NCBI RefSeq assembly: GCF_015706575.1
Contig: NW_024037056.1
Location: 15,117,405-15,181,404, forward strand
Reading direction: 5' to 3'
DNA: 64,000 bases
From: Patiria miniata
Taxonomy: Eukaryota; Echinodermata; Asteroidea; Valvatida; Asterinidae
Position numbers and translations under genes: made by a program. Under the pieces are notes generated by a model. It saw only the letters and a program-made list of their open reading frames with translations, ran no database searches and was not told the origin of the DNA. This document shows positions 13,041 to 24,600 of this stretch, piece by piece (the first letter of the stretch is position 1; each line of letters opens with the position of its first letter).

Positions 13041-13675
13041 CCTCCAGGCTACTTTGTGCATTCTCACATGCAGACAGTTGTTCACCGAGATTACATGTAC
13101 AGTACATGTAGGCCTACTTACCGGTACTGATCAAAATCTGAAAATCAAACCACTACATTAATTATAAATAGAAAATTGGCTTCCGGGCTTGTTAGTAACT
13201 GAATTGTTACAAACAAAACTATTTTTGCCTTCAAAATTTACCACAAAACTTATTTTCCAAGATGCTGACTTTTCTTATTCTCTTCTTCAAAAAAACCCTA
13301 ACAATTTGTTTCTTCTACCCAAATTATCCAACTTTCTCCAAAACTTTTTTTTTAGTCCCCCAAGTTTGCGGATAGGGTTAGGTGGGGTACACTGGTCCAA
13401 ATTTGAACAATTTCCGGTCGCGGCTGCCTCTGGAAATTGGAAAATTGACAGGTAACTTTCCAAATTGTGTTAGGAAATTGGTAGTCATTGTTAATTTTTT
13501 TTTTATTTGCTGTGGTTGTAGAGATTTCCTGTATAGACTGTAAATTCAATACAACTGTTCATGTTAACCACAAGAAAGAATTTTGTAAATGCCAAATCCG
13601 ACAAAATGCAGTAGAAGGCTATGATGTCACTTGATTGTAGCAAAAGATTTGGTTAATTATTTTAAGATTTTTAGT

Positions 13676-14036
13676 TAGTTAGCCCTCCGATGCAAACATA
13701 CATTCTGCGCAAAGTTGTCCTTTCAGTCAGAATCAGCCAAGTGACCATTTTTAGCGGTTGAGTGCTCCCAGCCTACATAAAGCAAGATTGACTGGCTGTG
13801 ACTGTTTATGTAACTTGGTAACAGCTGTGCTTTGACTGTAGGTGATGGATAAGACAACTGTGCCTACCACTAGCCTGCTTTTGTCTGTTGGCTGAATTTG
13901 ACTAGTCACAGTGCTTGCTAGAAATACAATCTGACTGCTGGTGACTAGCCTGTACAAAAGACATGGCAGGGAAGAGGATTGATATTTTTTGTGACTGTCT
14001 GTGGCTGTACAGACAGCAGGACGGTTTAGATTCCGG
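13676..14036. repeat. Single-copy member of the 155-bp repeat family
   Basis: ccgatgcaaacatacattct ... aaagcaagattgactggctg ... ctgactgctggtgactagcc matches the units at 3.9-4.5 kb and their right flank at 4.86-4.94 kb. Confidence 0.75.
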
Positions 14037-14041
14037 TACTT

Positions 14042-14579
14042 TTAAAGGGAATAAACAACATTTGCAAACATCGAAAAATAAAACTACCAAGTTTTTACGA
14101 AATACCTTACTAGGATGTTGTTAAATGACAGTCTCAAGCATCTTGTAAAATTATGGCACCTGGTGTGAAGTCATTTTCAAGAAAATGGTATTTTTGTAAA
14201 CATTTCCAACGGTGGTCGGCCGACCAGCATTGGAAAAACCTAACTATTTTTCAACTACTGCTCCAAATTTACCATTTTTTTCAGTCCAAATTTTGTTTGT
14301 TATTGGTTACATGTTCATGAACGGGTGCAGGCCAGCTAGACTGGTTCCCTTACATGTACCTTACAATTTTCCATCATCTATAAATTGATCCATTTTATCT
14401 TTTGTGGAGTCAGGGAACCATACTACTTGAACATTTTTGTTTTTCTTGGTTTTTCCAACCTTTTCGAACACCAAACTTCAAAAATGTCAGTGTAACAATA
14501 TTTAATCTATTATACTAACCTCTCAAATAGTTCGTTTCTGAAAATTACAGCAAAAGCCAATGATGTACATTCCCTTTAA
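14042..14579 (+). mobile_element. MITE family A, copy 4
   Basis: ttaaagggaataaacaacat at the left, gatgtacattccctttaaa at the right, with the ggtcggccgaccagcattgg core. Confidence 0.87.
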
Positions 14580-15477
14580 ATACTACAGCCAACGAAGCAA
14601 ATTTGAAAGTATTGGGCATTTTTATCCACACTTGTACCTCGACTCTGTAATCAATTTGGTCCAAGGCGATTTTGATCAGTCCGTCCACCCCAGGCTGCTA
14701 CGGAAATCGTAAACCCGTTGCACTTTATGAACACTGACCAGGTGTTCACGCACTCCGGGCCCCCAAAAAAAAATCCCGCTGTCGGGGGTTCGACAGGTAG
14801 AATTTAACCAAATCTGATCATAATTGCCCGGAAAAATCCTTAAATCACCTCACTTCCCGTCTCAAATTCAATCCCTGCTTGAAAAAACACCCTCCGGGCG
14901 AATTTCTAAATGTCTTTTTTTCGACGGCAGGCCAAAAAAAAAATCAGATTAGTTTTAGAACAGGGATAAAAATTCCGGGGTTTTTATATACGCTGTGTTT
15001 TCGTTATTGTAAGGATTAAAGCTGGTGTGTTTATTTTGCAAGCATTTAATCTGTGTTTGTTTTCTTTGTTTGGGTTTAATACTCAAAAATATGGATTTGA
15101 AAAATTGCAATCTCTCTGTACTGGGAAGTGTGAATAATAAGCAAAATGTGAAGGACTTTTAAGGGTAAAATAGAGTATCTCTTTTTAGGAATAACAGTTA
15201 TTATTTTGTAGTAGAGTTTAGTAAGGCCAAAAAAAATTAAAATAGTTCTGCTTCCGGTTTCCCTACCTACCCTATTCTGACAGGCTCTACCCTAATTTTT
15301 GTTATGGAAAAAATGAGAAAAAAACACCCAAAACCCTCAATTACTACCTTTTAGCCGTGACAACACGCAGACGCCTCCATATGATCATACACACACACAA
15401 TTGCCAAAAAAAAAATTCCCTACCTACCTACCCTATTTTCAAATGCCATGTAATCGGAAGCAGAACTAATGTTGCCG

Positions 15478-15998
15478 AATATTACAACATTTGCTTTTGC
15501 TGTAATTTCCAGAAATGGATGGATATGGGAGTTAGTTGTTTATAGCAAATGTTGATACACTGGCCCGTTTATATTATATTTATGTGTTCATAAATGCTGG
15601 GAAACCAAGAAGAAAATGCTGTCCTCGTAGTCTGGTTTCCCGACCCTACTTCAGACGAAATGGAACAGTTTAGAGATTGTCAGGTCAGGGAATCAGAGTA
15701 AAAGGCTTGTACCGGTAGCTGTTCATGGATGTGTAACCGATTGCAAACAAAATGTGGCCTAACTACATGTACATTGGTCAAGTGGGCGCAATATTAACCA
15801 AAAAAGTCAGTTTTTTCCAACAAGGTCAGCCGACCATCGTTGGAAATTGAAAAATTCCACTTTTCTTTGAAATGGCAGCATACCTGGTATCGTGATTTCA
15901 CGGGATGCTATCATTCACTAAGAGTCCAGTAAGGTATTTCATAATAATTTGGTACTTTTGTTTTTTTGATGTTTGCAAATGTTGTTTATTGCCTTTAA
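15478..15998 (-). mobile_element. MITE family A, copy 5 (inverted orientation)
   Basis: It reads acaacatttgcttttgctgt at the left and gatgtttgcaaatgttgttt at the right, the reverse of the copies above, with worn terminal bases. Confidence 0.82.
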
Positions 15999-16556
15999 TA
16001 CACTTAATTCGTTTTCAATACACATGTAGAAAATGATTTAAAAGTATGTTATGATTCAGTCATGATTGTGTACTGTGTACGTGATACGTATACAACACAG
16101 AATATTACATCTGTTTTCTTCATTTCGTGACAATTTTGACAAGCAGTGACAAAATCTGCGTAGGAGTTGAACGATAAAAAATATTTCTTTCACAATTTTC
16201 TCGTTCATGGACCATACAGATTCGAAGTGAAGAACTACAATATGAGAAAGATGGGAAAATGAACAAAATTGAACGACAACAAACGCCCCCATAGTTTGTG
16301 AAATAGCCAAAAATGGTTACCAAAAATGACCAGTGTAGCGAAAACATGTGCACAGTGTGGAGTTACATGTACATTAAAGGGATGATGCATGTACATCTGT
16401 CTAGCTAATCACTGAGAAAAATCAATGAGGATTAAAACCAAGATAAACTTCTTACATTCCCCTTTAAACACCCCAGAGTACCTTTTAAAAAATCTCACAG
16501 TTTATCCATCAAAAGAACTTGTAATGACCTGAAGCTTAATCCACAACCCAAAGTGC

Positions 16557-17060
16557 TCATCAATATTCATGAGGTGCTTAAGTCCAACCACTAAAGGACA
16601 AAGAGTCATTCTTGAGGTTTTAGTCATGCATATTCATGAGTATGGTCCAGACAGGAAATTGCATGTGCTCAAAAGTTGTTCACAAATATTCATGAGCTAC
16701 TGAAGTCCAACCAATAAATGGCCCTCTTTCAAATCATGTCATTCTTGATGTTTCACCAATGCATATTCATGAAGTTGTGGTCCAAACAGGTATGCAAGAA
16801 CTTCAAACCTCTTGCCAAGAAGTTTATCATCAATATTCATGAGATACATTGTACCTACTTAGTCCAACCATAGAGCAAGAACCCATGGTCCAACTTTGGA
16901 GTTTCCTGCCTCCATGGTCCAACCAATAAGTGGCCTCATCACCTCATCCCTGAGCTTTTAGTCTTGCATATTCAGGCAACTTAAGCCCAAGCAATAAATA
17001 TCCCCCAGCCTTATCAGCTCATTCATGAGGTTTCATCATGCATATTCATGAAGTTGTGGT
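16557..17060 (+). repeat. Degenerate tandem repeat carrying seven tattcatga-type motifs
   Basis: The motif (c/g/a)atattcatga recurs near 16562, 16629, 16686, 16763, 16832 and 17041, with a variant at 16968. Most are followed by aagtccaacca or tggtccaga. The spacing is irregular (57-135 bp). It lies 1.1-1.6 kb upstream of the sulfatase leader and resembles POU/octamer-like sites, which is inference. Confidence 0.6.
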
Positions 17061-17299
17061 CCAGACAGGAAATGGCCTGTGCACATTGTTTGATGCTGCA
17101 TTGTGTGGGTTTATTTTCAACACACACCTTCATAAGCCAGTCACTGTTTGTTTACTTGATGGACAACTGGTGGGTTGGAGATAATAGGCCCACACAGCTG
17201 TGCTGGTATTGTACAGCCATCGCTAGCACATCTAACCACACACTCACAGACAGACATTCCTCAAGTTGGTGGTGGTAGGGCATAAAGTTGGCTAGATGA

Positions 17300-17412
17300 C
17301 CAAGGTACATGTGTATTACCTGTTCGCGATTACTGGTGACCAGAAGTTGAGTTTATCGGGGCAGTGTGGCCGCTTTTGTGGACTCGTGTCTAGACGGAGC
17401 ATTGGTAGGTCA
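17300..17412 (+). promoter_or_regulatory. Candidate non-coding first exon of the sulfatase gene
   Basis: A GC-richer, non-repetitive stretch ending in gcattg/gtaggtc, a plausible donor that would pair with the acceptor at 18158. No TATA box recognised. Weak, positional evidence only. Confidence 0.2.
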
Positions 17413-17518
17413 GATTCTGATTGTAGATTTTTGATTCGGAGGGATTAGTGATGACGGTTGATTTGGTGATGTTGGGCCGTTGATATGTGATTGCTGTGAT
17501 GTATGCTACACTGTGTGG

Positions 17519-17721
17519 AAAGAATGTTGCAACCTGATGCTACTTCAGCGGCTGTGTACAAAGTCTATGGAGAGTCAAGACAATTTTCGAAGTATTTCCT
17601 AACAAAATTGGAAATATTTCTCAGTCCCAGATTCATGTCTTATTGTCATTTTTGCAATGACTGACCTTCATTGAGATGATATATGACGAAAAAAGCAGCG
17701 TCAGGTTGCAACATTCTTTCC
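17519..17721. mobile_element. 203-bp MITE with perfect 21-bp inverted ends
   Basis: The ends (ggaaagaatgttgcaacctg and its mirror) match perfectly for 21 bp and continue imperfectly for about ten more. It lies about 440 bp upstream of the sulfatase leader. Confidence 0.85.
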
Positions 17722-18158
17722 CATTGTGTAAACATGAATTGTATTGTATTTTAGGAAGTTACTGCACAATTTTTTTTTCTACAAAAAATTGTTGACAGTC
17801 ATGAATGTACGGACATGTACATGATGTCGATCAGATGACGTTGTAAAAATCATGTACATTTTTACCATTGAAGTGATGTTTGTGTATCCGTTTTCAGAGA
17901 TCTTAATCTATTTTTCTCCTAAGCAGGTTTTTAAAAATAATTTTTATAAAACTTAAAACTGTTAGATTTTTATCACATCTTTTGTTTATCCTTGCTCCAT
18001 GGTACAAGAATTAAGTTAATCTTTCTTGAATTTACCCTCAGTTCATTCCGCTGTTGGAAAAGTGGTTTCAACTTTTTTTGTGAATGAATCTCATAAAAAA
18101 ATGGCTGTGAATTTCAGAAACAAATTGAACGCCTCTTTTTTTCCCCTTTGTATTACAG

Positions 18159-18435
18159 GACCATAAATGAGACTTTAAATCGACTTGGCCAACAACAGTA
18201 GGACTGTCGCCAACTTGGAATACTTGTGCTCCGATCGTCATAGTCTCGCTCCAGCTGAACCGCCCCATGCTGGTATCCTGTAGGTTGACATTGCAGTAGA
18301 GCATATGACGTCACCGGTCTCCATGTGCGTGCCGCACTGACCAACCTTCACCTTGGTTGCAGGCAGCCAGAAACTCCGACCGACCGACACCCCATCGTTC
18401 GTGCTCCCGCCTGCAGGGCAAAAACTCTCGACAAC
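18159..18435 (+). promoter_or_regulatory. 5' leader of the sulfatase gene with short upstream ORFs
   Basis: A pyrimidine-rich run ending in an AG at 18157-18158 looks like a 3' splice site, so this leader probably begins with an exon spliced to a non-coding first exon further upstream. It holds short upstream ORFs at 18167-18178, 18267-18299 and 18305-18340 (the last with a second in-frame ATG at 18323). All stop before the main ATG at 18436, which is the first ATG in the sulfatase frame. The frame stays open upstream to about 18325, but only from a GTG codon. The leader assignment is inference. Confidence 0.55.
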
Positions 18436-18640
18436 ATGCTTCACAAACACAGACCCACACTTTACATTTTACTGTACGTGACGTTACTATTATGGCTCAC
18501 AAACTGTGTCGGAGCTGGAAGGACTGGCCGCAGAGGTCAAGGGTCACCGAGGTCACAACCCCAGCCTCGCCCCAGATACTGGAAAAGCAGAAAGCCAAAT
18601 ATAGTACTCATCTTAACGGATGATCAAGATTTACTATTAG
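18436..18640 (+). CDS. SULF1: SULF coding exon 1: signal peptide and start of sulfatase core
   Basis: Encodes residues 1-68 and one base of Gly69. The hydrophobic stretch [19 protein letters not shown] is a signal peptide with likely cleavage near residue 27. A short basic Pro/Gln/Arg linker and [14 protein letters not shown] follow; the two aspartates (62-63) are the first metal ligands of the sulfatase site. The ATG chosen is the one directly before the signal peptide. Donor: ttag/gtgagt. Confidence 0.93.
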
Positions 18641-21600
18641 GTGAGTTTCACAAATTTTAAAAAAAAAAGTTGTAGTTTTTTGGGGGGGGATTCAGTGTGT
18701 AGTTTCCAGAATACATGCATTTAAAGGAGCGAGTCAGTCTGTAGTTTCCAGAATACATGCATTTAAAGGAGCTATAAACAGAGATAAACAACATCAACAG
18801 AAATTGTTTATTCAAACAGGATTCAAACTGTATGAAAGTAGAAGTAAAATGTCCTAGAACCATGGAAGAATTTTTTTTTTAAATTCAAGACAATAATACA
18901 TTTAAAAAATTTATGTTCAACACTCCTCAGACTTAAAGGGAAAATACAACATTTGCAAACATCAAAAAATAAAACTACCAAATCATTTTGAAATACCTTG
19001 CTGGACTGTTAGTGAATGACAGTGTAAAGCATCCTGTAAAATCATGGCACCTGGTATACTGTCATTTTCAAGAAAAGTGGTATTTTTGTATCAAAAACTG
19101 GATTTTTTTCAAATACTGGCCCCAATTGACCATCGCACTTGTTTGCAATCGATTACACACCTATGAACGGGTACAAGCCAGCTGGACTGGTTCCCTGACC
19201 TTACAATTCCCCAATGTATGTAAACTGCTCTGTTTCTTCTTAAATGGAGTCAGGGAACCAGACTACAGGAAAATGATTGTTTTTCTTGGTTTTTATAGCA
19301 TTTTCGAACCCAAAACCTCAAAAAAGTCAGTGTACATGTAACTACATTTGCTATATATTTCCAACCCCCCAATTCCATCCATTTCTGAAAATTACAGCAA
19401 AAGCAAATGATGTATATTCCCTTTAATTACATGTATAAGGTTGAACAAAAAAAAATTGACTGAAGTGGGGTTTGTACCTCCAAACTCCAGATTGTCATTC
19501 CAGTGGTCTACCAACTGAGCTATCCAGCCCTATTGTCCGTGTCCCTGTTCAAGGGGCGTTAGTCAGAAGCCATAAACCTGTAAATGCCATGTAGCCAGGG
19601 ATCACGCCCAAAGTCACGATGCTAGCAACATTAGCAATGCCGCAAACCTGGGAAATAAATAGCAAATGGGGATCAATCGGAAAGTAGGCGGCTTTTTTCA
19701 AATTTTTAATTTCGTTTTCTCTTTTTGAAGGTTCCATGAGTGCAATGAACAAAACCCGGACAGTCCTAGGCGACAACGGGGCGAATTTCATCAACGCGTT
19801 CGTCACGACGCCTATCTGTTGTCCCTCGCGCAGCAGCATCCTGACGGGCCAGTACGTGCACAATCACCACGTCTACTCCAACACGGAGGACTGCGGGTCC
19901 GCGGACTGGCGGAACGGGCCCGAGAGACGCTCCTTCGCTGCATATCTGAGGAGCGTGGATTATAGAACAGGTGAGGTTACCGATTTGGGGCATGGGTACC
20001 GGGAGAATCGAAACAGCGATTGTATGCTAAATAAATTCACACACTAGTTAGCAAACTTTATGAACAAATTTCAAAATTCTACACTTACAACAGTAGATTT
20101 GATTTCAAAACACATGTTATACATCGTTGCATTGTCAAAGTTGATTTCCCAGTTCAAATAAAATAAAAACCCTGCCAAATCTTTCAAAAATAGTCCAGTT
20201 GGATTGTTAAAGGGAATGTACAACATTTGCTTTTGCTGTAATTTTCAGAAATAAATGGATTTGGACGAGTAGTATGTTATAGCAAATATTGTTACATTGG
20301 CTTGTTTCATGTTTTTGGGTTCCTAGATGCTGGAAAAACAAAGAAAACCAATCATGTTCTTGTAGTCTGGTTCCCCGACCCCACTTAAGATGAAACGGAG
20401 CAATTTATTGACTTTGGGGAATTGTAAGGTCAGAGAATCAGTTTAGCAGGCATGTACCCCCTCACAGGTGTGTAATCAATTGCAAAGCCAATGCGGAATA
20501 ATTAAATATGAAAAACAAGGAGCGAGTTTTGAAAAAAAGCCAGTTTTCTTCAACGCTGGTCGGCCGACCAGCGTTGGAAATTGATACCAAAATACCACTT
20601 TCCTTTAAAATGACAGCACACAAGGTGCCATGAAATTACAGGAAGCTTTAGACTGTCATTCCCTAACAATGATAACTCATTCATTTTGTTTTTTGATGTT
20701 TGCAAATGTTGTATCTTCCCTTTAAATATTGAATTAAGGTTAGGGATAATGCAAATTTAATGTAGTTTACAGTGACTGTACATGTTTGGTCAATGTCCCA
20801 GCTGAAAAGACGCTTTGCAATATGGATGCTGTTAGCTACCAATAAACAGGATGTGGCATGTGGTGAAAAACCACCAGAATCATTTCTGAGAATGCCTTTT
20901 AAATGGATATTTGATAACCCAGTTTCTGTACAAACTTTGAAGAAAACCAGAAAAAAAGGAAAAACAGAAAAAAAAGTTTTTATGAAGGCTCTGGGAATTT
21001 TCAGTAATCGATATATCGGAAATCCGACATTGAGAATTTCAATATAGATCGATTATACAATGTAAAAGTTAGACATTAAAGGCGACACTTTGATTAAGAA
21101 AAAATTTACCACGTAAAAGTTAAAGACATTAAAGATGACACTTTGAATAAAAAAAAAAATCTGAAGTCCCAATTTTCCACGCTTTCTCTGGAGCATGTTG
21201 CTCAGACTTTTTAAAACAAATCTTTGCACTGACAGTTTGTCCAGAACGGGCGGGCGTTTTCTTTTTAGGTTTTACATTGGGGAGACCGCAATTAGCATTT
21301 CCCGATGTTTTTATTTTGAGTCACAAGCTCAAGTTGCCGCTGACTTTTATTTCATTATACAGCAAATGTTAAACACCATGTAAAAGCACAAAGGGAAGAT
21401 TTATTTTGACAATAATCTGATAATGCATTCCTGAATATTGAAAATTTGATAGTTACATTGCAGATGTGATTATATAATAACTATTGGCGATATCGATATC
21501 AAAATAATATCGAATAATCGGGTAATATCGATATATCGATGGTGCTTACTTTGTTGAAAATCTCAAGGCATATGGAGTGTTGCTAATCACGTCACAAGTC

Positions 21601-24600
21601 GATACATTTTATTTTTATGAGTGCATGGAACATTCCTCCGAACCTTTAAAACTCTGCATTTGGTCGAAAACAGCGGGGGTCCAAGTTGCAGAACGTGACA
21701 TTTCAGTGACATTTTGTGGCTGTTCTTAGCATCAAGTTAAGAAACATTTTTCTGCCCCTGACTGATGATTTTTTTTCCCCCTCGAAACATCCAGTTGGCA
21801 CACACGTCAAAAAAACAACATCCAATTTCCCGGAGGTTGGCAGGCGGACGCGTTTTAATTGACCGCAAAATGGAAAAGGGAAATGCGATTGTTTCGCCTC
21901 GTGTAGGGAGTTAATAACATTTCCGTGTGGGAAAAAGGTGACGCAGTCTTTGAGTTTTATTCTAGGAGATTTGTGATAGTTTTGTAGGTTTGATTGTTGA
22001 ACTGTCTTGTGTGGTTTAAATACCACTTGCCGTACATAGTCAATGGTTGAATATTAAGCCTAACTCTCTAGGCATTTTTGCTAGGATGCAACCTCGATCC
22101 TGCAGAATCCTCCAACTGCCTCCATGTAGAAATTACAGACAGCTTCAATCCTCTAAAATCCTCCGTTATTTCTTGAATGTGGTCCTTGGAGGGGTGACCA
22201 CTGCCTCAATCCTGCAAAATCCTCCAGCAATCACTGTCAATATGTTGAGGGAGAGCCAGTGACATCCTGGAGCAGTGCAGAGGATTTCAAGTATAATCTA
22301 GGCCTAAATTTAGGCACGGCTGAGCATAAACAACACAAGGTCCGGCCTATTAAAGACCTTGACACAGTGCATCCTCCAAAATCAGCCAAACATTTTTGTC
22401 ATGTAGCCTCAATCCTGCAAAATCCTCCATTATGCAAAGAGGATTTTGGGAGGATTTGGGAAGGTTATGGTTAACAGATGTTAGGCCAAATATGGAGACA
22501 TTTTAGATTCATTTGGATTGGAGAGCAAGTGTTGGCTACATGTTCGTGTCACACGTCAAATTTTGGAAAACTGATCTGTTCCATTTTTGTGTGTGGATTG
22601 GCTGTCTCAAAAATCAGAATAAAGTTGCCGCCAAAAAAAACTTGTGAGTTGAAAAAAGATTACAGTGAAATTACAGCTCCAAACAATGTGCATTCAGCCA
22701 TATTTAATTTTGTGCTACAGTCACAGATTTCGTTTTCTTCCTGTAGTAATTTTTAAGTGGTCTCTCAGGCTTTTGCAAATGGCTCAATATCAGCTGTATG
22801 AAAAGTTGTGACTTTAATAATATTTTGGAGTTGTATGAAAATTGGACTGATGTCAATTGTACAATTGTATGAAGTATTGTACCTACTGCACAATTTGTCA
22901 CACTTCCGGTGAAAGGAAAGGGATTTTAGATGGTACAAAGGAAAAACAGATAAATGTCAGCTTTACTATTTTGGTTTTTGAAAACATCTTTTATTGATTC
23001 AGAGAACTCTTTTGATGGCTGGCCGTGCGTGTCCTTATTGCAGTTCATGCAAAGGTCATTCATGTATTTGCAGTATGGAAGGCACGTGCGTCGCTCGGAG
23101 GGAGGAATAAAAATTCCACCTTGGCTGGTTCCCAACCTCAAAAGCCTGCCTTGTTATCACCAAGGGCAGAGTACCGAGGGGGGAATGTTGCATGCTGGGG
23201 TGTTATTGCCTACTCGTCATTTATCCAGTTAATTGGAATCTTGGCTGGTCTACCCCCCCCCCCCCTCCCCGAAGTCAACCTTCAGAAAACACCTCAATTT
23301 AAATCTGATGGAGCACTCAAAATTTGCCATCGGTTCGCCAAACGATTGTTCTTCGCTTGTGATTTTGAACACGAAGTCGAAGGCTCTGAAAATCTGCAAA
23401 TTGTGAGATTTTTCAAGTACTTTTGACAAATAGCTGGAACAAAGTCTCTCCTTTTAAGTTGACCGATTTCGTTTATGAATACGACATTTCAAAACCTGTT
23501 CAGTCATAACTTTCCAACTCCAGTTTATTTCAAGCTTAGTCTGTGACTTCGTAGTCTGGAAGAATAGGCCTTGAAAAGGAAGGTTTTGAAATCCAAGCTT
23601 GATAAAAAAAAATTCCAAGAAACGGGATCTGCTTTTCCAATTGGTTCAGATCTGCTTTCGGGAAAGAAATTGAGAAGTTGGCTTTGTGCCACCGCCCATC
23701 TCAGGGACAGACGGTGTTTGTTTGGAGAACCTTGGTAGTGCGCAACTCATCTTGTGCCACTTCTGAGGATAGGGTGATGACTTTCCAACACACTTCTAGT
23801 TTGTTGTGGGGGGGGGGGGGTTGAAGAGAGGGTTGTTTTGTTTTAATCTCGGATCTTGATATATATTGAGGTGAGGATTGAAGACTTGGCTGATTGTTTT
23901 TATTGGTCGGTTCGGGTCGTCTTCCTCTACGCTTCGCTTCGTAAACAATGCTTGAGTCGCCTGCTGGGAGAAATATATTGGTCTCATGGTTTTGTTTCGG
24001 GGTGGGGGTTTGTGGGTGGGGGTAAGGGGGGTGGGTAGAAGCTTTTTTATTCCTCCATCAGCTAACCAACGAATGCCTTACACTCGCCTCAGTCTTGCGT
24101 CCCAGAGTCGTATCGAACGAAAATATTCGAAAGATTTGAATCAAGTTCATGAAAAGTTCAGTGTTGGAAACAGTAAGTAGTATAACCACATGTACACGTG
24201 TAGAAAGATGGTCTGTTGGAGTTGTTCAGAACTCCTGAGTCTAGTCAATGGAAAATTAAAACATTAAAGTTCGCCTGTCTGAAACTAAAGTCCATTTGGG
24301 TCGACGTGAGTTGCGCCTAATACTACAGGGTGAGTAAAAAAAGCAGAACAAAACCCCCAAAAATGTATTTATATTTAAAAAAAATATGTAGCACCAAAAA
24401 TAATAATGATTGGAAAGCCAATTTCATAAGCTACCTTTAGATGAAAAAATAACTGAAATTGCTCAATCCGTTCAAAGAATATTACCATTTAAACGCAATG
24501 ACCCTAAAACCTCTTTGGTCCAAGGAATTTGTTGTGTATTCTGACTGTTTGGAACAACAAAGAAAATGACACAGAATACTTGTTTCAACAACTGTCAACA

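Noticed and set aside
18325-18435. Extended N-terminus of the sulfatase from 18325
   Set aside because: It would start at GTG and place 37 residues before a clear signal peptide; the ATG at 18436 is the first in frame.
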